Source: Acidobacteriaceae bacterium
Lineage (GTDB): Bacteria; Acidobacteriota; Terriglobia; Terriglobales; Acidobacteriaceae
NCBI GenBank assembly: GCA_009781125.1
Contig: WQYS01000046.1
Location: 1 to 11,758, forward strand
Direction: 5' to 3'
DNA length: 11,758 nt
Shown here: positions 6,917 to 11,758 of the stretch, in pieces
Layout of the letters: the number at the start of each line of letters is the position of its first letter
Numbering within the stretch: the first letter of the stretch is position 1
Translations under genes and position numbers: made by a program
Notes under the pieces: model-generated
What the model was told of the DNA's origin: nothing
The model's input: the letters and a program-made list of their open reading frames with translations, nothing else
Database searches by the model: none

Positions 6917-8352
6917 CGGCCTTCAACCTCGACCTGGCCGGATTCACTCTCCGGCGTGTTCTCGTGCTGGATGAAGCGGCGGCGCGAGGCGTCGTAGTCG
7001 AACAGCTCGGCGAAACGTCCCCAGGTGATCGCCGTCTCGATCTGGCGGTGGGTCTCCTCTTCGCTGAACTGCTCGTCGAGCATGTCGTGGAAGAACTCTT
7101 CCGGCACGGAGCGGTTGCTCTTGGCCTCGATAGCCAGCGCGATCTGCCGCAGCAGAAGAACGTTCTTCAGAACCGCCTCGCGGAACAGCTCCTTCTGGCG
7201 CAGAATCTCCGAGTTGGCGTACTCGGCGCCTTCGGCTGTGATGGCGGCGTCGCCCTCGGTCACCGACAGGAAGCCGAGCATCTGGGCCGCGTCCACGATG
7301 GGCAGCAGGTCGTCGACCTCGAAGGCCAGGTCGTCGGCCAGGCGGTAGATGTCGTCCTGGCCGTCGTGGTCGAGCAGCATCTCCAGCAGGCCGGCGATGC
7401 CTCCCGGACGCGCGTGCGGCAGCATCTGGTAGCGCGCCGGGCGCTCGTCGCGGACCGGCCCGCCCGCAACCGGCACGGGCGCCTCGGGCGGCTTGATGTC
7501 CGGCTGCGTCAGCACCTTGTAGATGTAGTCCACCAGTTGCGTGAATGCCGGGGATTTGCGGTCGCGCGGCTGCTCCAGCGTCACGCAGAAGTCGGTGCGC
7601 ACATGGCCCGGATTGCGGCCCAGCACCATGATCCGGTCGGCCAGCAGCACGGCCTCCTCGATGTTGTGCGTGACCAGAAAGATGGCTTTGGTGGGGATGG
7701 TCTTCTTCTGCCAGAGCTCCAGCAGCTCGCTGCGCAGGTTCTCCGCCGTCAGCACGTCGAGGGCGCTGAAGGGCTCGTCCATGAAGAGCACCTCGGGCTC
7801 GACCACCAGAGCGCGCGCAAAGCCTACCCGCTGCCTCATGCCTCCGGAGAGCTCCTTGGGATAGGCTGTCTGAAAGCCGTCCAGACCGACCGTATCGAGA
7901 ATCTTCAGCGCTCGCCGCCTGCGTTCGTGCGGCTCCATGCCGCGGGCTTTGAGCGGAGCCTCGACATTTTCAAAGACTGTGAGCCACGGAAACAGAGCAA
8001 AGCTCTGGAAGACGATGGAGACGTTGACGTCCGCCATCTCGATGGGCCGCTCGTGCCAGTACACCTGGCCCGCCGACGGCCTGGAGAGGCCGGTCAACAT
8101 GCGCAGCAGCGTGGATTTGCCCGACCCCGAAGGCCCCAGCAGCGCTACAATCTCTCCGGCGGCGATGCCGAGATCGGTCGGCGCGATCACCTGGATTCTG
8201 TTCGCGCTGGGCTGCGTGTAATACTTTTCTACGCGCTCGGCGCGTATGATGACATTCGGCGTCTGAGTCTTCGTGAGAGTGCCCGTCGTCAAATGAGTGG
8301 AAAGGATGCCACTTGGATTATTTGGATTACTGGTCTGGTCAGCAGCGGCCAT
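6913..8352 (-). CDS. ABC importer ATP-binding protein (NitT/TauT type) with C-terminal AAA-associated domain
   Basis: The protein has 479 residues from the chosen ATG. The nucleotide-binding domain (about 34-270) has Walker A GPSGSGKST (73-81, K79), Q-loop Q116, signature LSGGMRQR (168-175), Walker B LFMDEP (D192, E193), D-loop SALD and H-loop H229. The LFPWLTVFENV segment is typical of nitrate/taurine-type ATPases. The region from about 310 to 460 (GGIAGLLEMLLDHDGQDDIY, VDDLLPIVDAAQMLGFL, WGRFAELFDYD) matches the AAA-associated C-terminal domain found on a subset of these ATPases and thought to be regulatory. The first 32 residues are Thr/Asn/Pro-rich and probably disordered. I chose the ATG at 8352 because the longer frame would run through the divergent regulator gene. 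It is coupled to the downstream permease by a 4-nt overlap. Confidence 0.93.
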   Translation of the reverse strand: MAAADQTSNPNNPSGILSTHLTTGTLTKTQTPNVIIRAERVEKYYTQPSANRIQVIAPTDLGIAAGEIVALLGPSGSGKSTLLRMLTGLSRPSAGQVYWHERPIEMADVNVSIVFQSFALFPWLTVFENVEAPLKARGMEPHERRRRALKILDTVGLDGFQTAYPKELSGGMRQRVGFARALVVEPEVLFMDEPFSALDVLTAENLRSELLELWQKKTIPTKAIFLVTHNIEEAVLLADRIMVLGRNPGHVRTDFCVTLEQPRDRKSPAFTQLVDYIYKVLTQPDIKPPEAPVPVAGGPVRDERPARYQMLPHARPGGIAGLLEMLLDHDGQDDIYRLADDLAFEVDDLLPIVDAAQMLGFLSVTEGDAAITAEGAEYANSEILRQKELFREAVLKNVLLLRQIALAIEAKSNRSVPEEFFHDMLDEQFSEEETHRQIETAITWGRFAELFDYDASRRRFIQHENTPESESGQVEVEGR

Positions 8353-8449
8353 ATGATTCTTATCGTAGGCGAAACCGCTGGCGATGACGAGGGCTTTGCA
8401 GCAGCTATAACAATATCTGTTGAATTTTAGAGGAAGTGAGAAGAGCGGA
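8353..8449. promoter_or_regulatory. Divergent intergenic region between transporter and regulator genes
   Basis: These 97 nt separate the minus-strand ATPase start from the plus-strand regulator start, so they should carry promoters for both operons. The region contains an AT-rich core (CTATAACAATATCTGTTGAA, about 8404-8423) with TATAAC and TATTGTTATA-like steps on the two strands. I could not fix a convincing -35/-10 pair on either strand. AGAGGAAGTGAGAAGAG upstream of the regulator start supplies its ribosome binding site. Confidence 0.35.
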
Positions 8450-8836
8450 ATGGCAGAGACGGCAGCAGCGAAGACACATATGAAACCCAGAGTGCTCGTC
8501 GCCGACGATGAGCAGGTGATCGCCAACACGCTGGCGATCATTCTCAACCAGGCAGGATTCGAGGCGCGCGCCGTCTACAGCGGCGAAAAGGTGATCGAGC
8601 TGCTGGAGAGCTTTCAGCCCGACATGCTCATCAGCGACGTAATCATGGCGGAGATGACCGGCATCGAAGCCGCGATTCTGACCAGGGCGAAGCTGCCCAG
8701 GTGCAAGATTCTGCTCTTCTCCGGACAGGCTGCTACAGCCGACCTGCTGGAGAAGGCTCGAAAGCAGGGGCACGAGTTTGAGATTCTGGCCAAGCCGGTG
8801 CATCCGACGGACCTGCTGGCGAAGCTGCGTGGTTGA
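8450..8836 (+). CDS. Single-domain response regulator (CheY-like receiver)
   Basis: This 128-residue protein is a receiver domain with no output domain. Visible residues are the acidic pair D19/D20 (VLVADDEQ), phospho-acceptor D63 (MLISDVIM), switch Ser S91 (ILLFSG) and K115 followed by cis-Pro (AKPVHP). It should accept phosphate from a histidine kinase and act through protein-protein contacts; no kinase is in the window. I chose the ATG at 8450 because a purine-rich GAGAAGAG lies just upstream. A later ATG at 8480 would also keep the whole domain. The copper ATPase gene begins only 3 nt after its stop, so they are almost certainly co-transcribed and perhaps translationally coupled. That suggests a link between a phosphorelay and metal export, though no DNA-binding part is present to act as a classic copper regulator. 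Confidence 0.93.
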   Translation: MAETAAAKTHMKPRVLVADDEQVIANTLAIILNQAGFEARAVYSGEKVIELLESFQPDMLISDVIMAEMTGIEAAILTRAKLPRCKILLFSGQAATADLLEKARKQGHEFEILAKPVHPTDLLAKLRG

Positions 8837-8839
8837 ATC

Positions 8840-11224
8840 ATGGCGAAAGACCCGGTTTGCGGAATGCAGGTGGTTGAGAACGGGGCCAGGTGGTTGGCAG
8901 AACATAAGGGCGCGCACTGGTTCTTCTGTTGTCAGGGATGCCTGAAGAAGTTCGAGGCCGACCCGGCAAGCTATGACGGCTCGCGGCCACAGGTAGCTGG
9001 GCTGGTCTCTATCGGATCCTCTACCAGGCCGGGTGCCCCATTCATGCCGAAGGCATGGGTGGGGTCCGAACCGGTTCACACCCCACCCATGCGCGATAAG
9101 ACCGCGCATGAGTGGGGCACCCAGACTTACACCTGTCCCATGCATCCGGAGGTCGTCGAGGACGGACCTGCAAGCTGTCCGCTCTGCGGCATGGCGCTCG
9201 AACCCGTTGAAGCCACCGGCGATGAGGCGAACCCTGAACTGAAGAACATGACTCGGCGGCTTTGGCTGGGCGCTTTCCTGACGGTTCCCCTGGTGGCGAT
9301 GATGCTGCTCGATCTTTTTTACGGGCATCATCCAGCGTGGGCGAACAACATGGGATGGTTCGAACTGGTGCTGGCTTCACCCGTGGTGTTGTGGTGCGGA
9401 TGGCCGTTCTTCGAGCGGGGATGGGCCTCGGTCCGTCATCGCAGCCCGAACATGTTCACGCTGATCGCCATGGGAGTGGCGGCTTCTTATCTGTACAGCG
9501 TTGCGGCGGTCGTGGCTCCGGGACGTTTTCCCGCGTCGTTCCGCGATAGCTCCGGCAGGCTGGGGCTGTACTTTGAAGCGGCGGCGGTCATCACCGTGTT
9601 GGTGCTGTTGGGACAGGTTCTCGAACTGAAGGCGCGAGGCCGCACCACGAGCGCTCTGCGCTCCTTGCTCGGACTGGCTCCGCGAACGGCGCGAGTCATC
9701 ACGGACTCCGGCGCTGAGCGTGACGTTCCGTTGAACGAGGTTCAGGTGGGCGACCGGCTGCGAGTCCGTCCGGGCGAGAAGGTTCCTGTCGATGGAGTCG
9801 TGCTGGAAGGACAGAGTTCTGTCGATGAATCGATGGTGACCGGCGAGCCGCTTCCGGTAGTGAAAGCTGAGGGAGCAGAGGTCGTCGGTGGAACCCTGAA
9901 TGGAACGGGCAGTTTCGTCATGCGCGCCGAGCGCGTCGGCTCTGAAACTTTGCTGGCCCAGATCGTAAAGATGACAGGCGAGGCGCAGCGTTCGCGCGCT
10001 CCGATTCAGCGATTAGCCGACCGCGTTGCCGCGTACTTCGTTCCGGCGGTTCTGCTGGTGGCTGCGGTTGCCTTTGCGGCATGGCTAGTCTGGGGACCGG
10101 AGCCGCGACCAGCTCATGCTCTGGTCAATGCTGTCGCCGTGCTGATGATCGCGTGTCCGTGCGCCCTGGGACTGGCGACGCCGATGTCCATCATGGTGGG
10201 GACTGGACGGGGGGCGGTTGCAGGAATACTGATCCGCAACGCCGAGTCGCTGGAGACTCTGGCCAAGGTTGACACCATAGTTCTGGACAAGACCGGAACG
10301 CTGACCGAGGGCAAACCGCGTGTGACGCTGGTGGAGCCCGCCGCAGGCATGGACGAGATATCGCTGCTGCGAGTGGCGGCCAGCCTGGAGCGAGCGAGCG
10401 AACATCCGTTGGCGGCAGCGATTGTAAAGGCAGCCGAGGAGAAGGGAATTCCACTCCATGAGGTCACCCTCTTCGTCTCGATTACGGGCAAAGGAGTTGT
10501 AGGCTCCGTAGGGAACAGGAACGTTGCCGTCTCGGGAAACGCGGCGCTGGTGTTGCGATCGGATGTCGACCAGCAAGCGATGGAAGATCGCGCCGGCCAG
10601 TTGCGCCGCGAAGGACAGACGGTAATCATGGTGGGTATTAATGGCCTTCCCGGTGGACTGATTGCCGTGGCCGATTCGATCAAGCCATCCGCCGTCGAGG
10701 CCGTCGAGGCGCTGAAGCGCGAAGGGCTGAGGCTCATCATGGTTACGGGCGACAACCGTGTCACTGCCGCAGCTGTTGCCGAAAAACTTGGTCTGGAGTT
10801 TGAGGCCGAGGTGCTGCCTGCGGGTAAGGCGGAGTTCATCAAGCGGCTTCAGAAGGAAGGCAGAGTCGTCGCCATGGCTGGCGATGGCGTCAATGATGCT
10901 GTAGCTCTGGCGCAGGCTCAGGTTGGCATTGCCATGGGAACCGGAACAGATATCGCCATGATGGCCGGCGGCATCACGCTGATGAGCGGCGATCTGGGCG
11001 GAGTCGTGAAGGCGCGCCAGTTGAGCCGTCAGACCATGCGGAACATCCGGCAGAATCTCTTCTTTGCCTTTCTCTACAACGTGCTGGGAGTTCCGCTGGC
11101 CGCCGGAGTTCTCTATCCGGTGTTCGGACTGTTGTTGAACCCGATGATCGCAGCGGCGGCGATGAGCTTCAGTTCGGTCTCGGTGATTGGAAACGCGCTC
11201 AGACTGCGCTCGGCGCGGCTGTAA
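8840..11224 (+). CDS. Cu(+)-type heavy-metal P1B ATPase with YHS and HMBD N-terminal domains
   Basis: This complete 794-residue membrane pump probably exports Cu(I) using ATP. The N-terminus is a YHS/TRASH-type domain (C7, C30, C31 and C34 in DPVCGM and FFCCQGC). Then come a linker at about 57-94 and a heavy-metal-binding domain YTCPMHPEV...CPLCGM (97-120, ending MALEP), in place of the usual ferredoxin-like HMA domain. The core has actuator loop TGEP (334-337), the CPC metal site in ACPCAL (C439, C441), DKTGT with phosphorylated D483, the class-specific HP (H522-P523), TGDN and GDGVND (681-686). Y746-N747 and M775 with S779 near the end are the family's Cu(I)-site residues, supporting P1B-1 specificity. 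Residues 65-94 are encoded by an inverted repeat pair, which is unusual. It lies 3 nt after the response-regulator gene and is likely in the same operon. Silver transport is also possible. Confidence 0.95.
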   Translation: MAKDPVCGMQVVENGARWLAEHKGAHWFFCCQGCLKKFEADPASYDGSRPQVAGLVSIGSSTRPGAPFMPKAWVGSEPVHTPPMRDKTAHEWGTQTYTCPMHPEVVEDGPASCPLCGMALEPVEATGDEANPELKNMTRRLWLGAFLTVPLVAMMLLDLFYGHHPAWANNMGWFELVLASPVVLWCGWPFFERGWASVRHRSPNMFTLIAMGVAASYLYSVAAVVAPGRFPASFRDSSGRLGLYFEAAAVITVLVLLGQVLELKARGRTTSALRSLLGLAPRTARVITDSGAERDVPLNEVQVGDRLRVRPGEKVPVDGVVLEGQSSVDESMVTGEPLPVVKAEGAEVVGGTLNGTGSFVMRAERVGSETLLAQIVKMTGEAQRSRAPIQRLADRVAAYFVPAVLLVAAVAFAAWLVWGPEPRPAHALVNAVAVLMIACPCALGLATPMSIMVGTGRGAVAGILIRNAESLETLAKVDTIVLDKTGTLTEGKPRVTLVEPAAGMDEISLLRVAASLERASEHPLAAAIVKAAEEKGIPLHEVTLFVSITGKGVVGSVGNRNVAVSGNAALVLRSDVDQQAMEDRAGQLRREGQTVIMVGINGLPGGLIAVADSIKPSAVEAVEALKREGLRLIMVTGDNRVTAAAVAEKLGLEFEAEVLPAGKAEFIKRLQKEGRVVAMAGDGVNDAVALAQAQVGIAMGTGTDIAMMAGGITLMSGDLGGVVKARQLSRQTMRNIRQNLFFAFLYNVLGVPLAAGVLYPVFGLLLNPMIAAAAMSFSSVSVIGNALRLRSARL
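9031..9122. repeat. Inverted pair of REP-like hairpins inside the copper ATPase coding frame
   Basis: Unit 1 (9031-9064, plus) is GGGTGCCCCATTCATGC, loop CGAAG, then GCATGGGTGGGG; it forms a 12-bp stem with two T-G wobbles. Unit 2 (9081-9122) is the same design on the minus strand, GGGTGCCCCACTCATGCGCG, a 7-nt loop, then CGCGCATGGGTGGGG, giving a 15-bp stem with one wobble. A 16-nt spacer separates them. Head and tail match the unit at 2054-2090, while the stem bases differ but still pair. The frame stays open throughout and the pair encodes ATPase residues 65-94 (starting GAPFMPKAW, ending AHEWGT). Confidence 0.85.
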
Positions 11225-11273
11225 TCCGAATCCCTGATGTTTAGAGCATTGTCCCTTTAGCTGTACCCTTTTG

Positions 11274-11379
11274 AATTGTCATCCCGAACGGAGTGAGGGA
11301 CCTGCTTTTTCCGGTGTCACAAACATCTATGGCGCAGAGAGAAAAAGCAGGTTCCTCGTTTCACTCGGAATGACAATTT
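11274..11379. repeat. Second-family inverted repeat pair between convergent genes
   Basis: The left arm (11274-11310) begins AATTGTCATCCCGAACGGAG and ends GACCTGCTTTTT. The right arm (about 11342-11378) is its inverted copy, ending TCGGAATGACAATT. I count 30 of 37 aligned positions identical. The arms are separated by about 31 nt. Each arm also carries a short internal TCCC/GGGA or TTCC/GGAA pairing. The style (GTCATYCCGA...GAGGRACCTGCTTTTT) is one I recognise as a dispersed intergenic repeat of acidobacterial genomes, and it is unrelated in sequence to the GGGTGCCCCA family elsewhere in this window. It lies 3' of both flanking genes, where it could stabilise or terminate transcripts. Apart from it and the adjacent U-tract hairpin, 11225-11402 shows nothing coding. 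Confidence 0.8.
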
Positions 11380-11404
11380 AAAAAAAGGCCGCACCAATTT
11401 TTTT
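11380..11404. terminator. Possible bidirectional terminator (A7-stem-T7)
   Basis: A run of seven A (11380-11386), GGCCGCACCAA, and seven T (11398-11404) can fold as a symmetric hairpin with a T-tract on each strand. The stem is mostly A-T with only two G-C pairs plus a bulge, so it is weak alone. It overlaps the stop codon of the minus-strand gene and sits next to the 11274-11379 repeat, between two convergent genes. Confidence 0.35.
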
Positions 11405-11758
11405 ACGCAAATCTCAGCGAGACCCGGCCTGCGGTCGAGAACCTTGCCTCGGCTGCGGAACCCGGTCCGCCGCGAATGATGCCGGTCCAGCTTCCGGTGG
11501 TGATCCAGTCGCCTTTGCGAAGTCCCTCGGTACGGCTGGCTCCAACGTTCGCCAGCCACGGCAGCAGCCGCATCAGGTCTCCCGATGTGTTGGAGCCGGT
11601 CCGCTCCACGCGCACGGTTCCATTGAGAGACAAGGTAACGGACTCCTTCGCAAAGTCGATACTCTGCCAGTTGGGAACCGCATCGCCGTAGACGAAGCCT
11701 CCATGCAGAATAAGATCAGCGGTTTTCGTCAGAGCTGAAGCGTGGTCGGGATCGGCCA
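11403..11758 (-). CDS. 2-keto-4-pentenoate hydratase-family enzyme (MhpD-like), N-terminus beyond the window
   Basis: The last 118 codons of a minus-strand gene end at TAA (11403-11405); the 5' part lies off the right edge. The visible protein reads ADLILHGGFVYGDAVPNWQS, then a beta-rich stretch with a one-residue-shifted 'lNGtv..rtGsn' segment. It continues MRLLPWLANVGASRTEGLRK, GDWITTGSWTG, and finally ARFSTAGRVSLRFA. The order 'W..iD', 'v.lNG', 'L.WLAN', 'G.l..Gd.i.TGSwTG' and a closing 'v.a.f...G.v.l.F' is diagnostic of the fumarylacetoacetase-fold hydratase/decarboxylase family. These enzymes act on 2-hydroxypentadienoate-like acids in aromatic-compound breakdown. The metal-binding Glu residues of the family lie in the missing N-terminal half, so activity cannot be judged. 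Hydratase versus 4-oxalocrotonate decarboxylase cannot be resolved from this part. Confidence 0.85.
   Translation of the reverse strand, partial: ADPDHASALTKTADLILHGGFVYGDAVPNWQSIDFAKESVTLSLNGTVRVERTGSNTSGDLMRLLPWLANVGASRTEGLRKGDWITTGSWTGIIRGGPGSAAEARFSTAGRVSLRFA

Noticed and set aside
6859..8430. Plus-strand open frame of 523 codons
   Set aside because: It lies antisense to the ABC ATPase gene, whose Walker A, signature and Walker B motifs are all present. Long antisense frames are expected in GC-rich DNA, and this one has His/Gln/Arg-rich composition with no domain.
8353..8547. N-terminal extension of the ABC ATPase by 65 codons
   Set aside because: It would overlap the divergent response-regulator gene, and it contains an unlikely Cys- and Ser-rich leader on a cytosolic ATPase.
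8405..9331. Minus-strand open frame of 308 codons
   Set aside because: Antisense to the response regulator and the N-terminus of the copper ATPase, both of which have clear active-site motifs on the plus strand.
1..11758. CRISPR array, tRNA, rRNA or transposase gene
   Set aside because: No regularly spaced direct repeats, cloverleaf-type sequence, rRNA-like stretch or transposase motif was seen by reading both strands.

Overview
The window is high-GC bacterial DNA that most resembles the chromosome of an Acidobacteriota member of the Terriglobia type (Granulicella, Terriglobus or Edaphobacter-like). This rests on protein flavour (DUF4139 exported protein, YHS-plus-HMBD copper ATPase, orphan receiver protein) and on two dispersed palindromic repeat families of a style I associate with that group. 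It is an inference, since no rRNA or other marker gene is present.

Layout. Bases 1-1824 hold the 5' part of a minus-strand gene for a secreted DUF4139 protein that runs off the left edge. Bases 1825-2147 are intergenic and dominated by a long interrupted inverted repeat (1913-2108). Two plus-strand genes follow, a small exported protein with a regulatory-like beta domain (2148-2675) and a short-chain dehydrogenase (2684-3412). They converge, with 5 bp between stop codons, on a minus-strand pair: purQ (4260-4958) followed by a PHP-family CpsB/YwqE-like phosphatase (3418-4209). Upstream of purQ lies the frameshifted tail of a MazF/PemK-like toxin gene (4985-5136). Next comes a minus-strand ABC importer operon, an ATPase with a C-terminal AAA-associated domain (6913-8352) overlapping by 4 nt a double-length fused permease (5147-6916). 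A single-domain response regulator (8450-8836) is divergent from it. Three bases after its stop begins a Cu(+)-type P1B ATPase (8840-11224). The right end has a second repeat pair (11274-11379), a possible bidirectional terminator, and the C-terminal part of a 2-keto-4-pentenoate hydratase-family enzyme (11403-11758).

How the genes fit together. The ATPase and permease form one NitT/TauT-type importer whose binding protein is not in the window, so the substrate is unknown. The receiver protein and copper ATPase look like a two-gene unit, possibly linking a phosphorelay signal to copper export. PurQ acts in purine synthesis, but its partners PurL and PurS are not adjacent. The remaining genes look like unrelated housekeeping or envelope genes.

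The most unusual feature is an inverted pair of REP-like hairpins (9031-9122) inside the copper ATPase reading frame. It encodes about 30 residues of linker between the two N-terminal metal-binding domains. The same hairpin design, with the same conserved flanks but a different stem, occurs in the intergenic repeat at 1913-2108.
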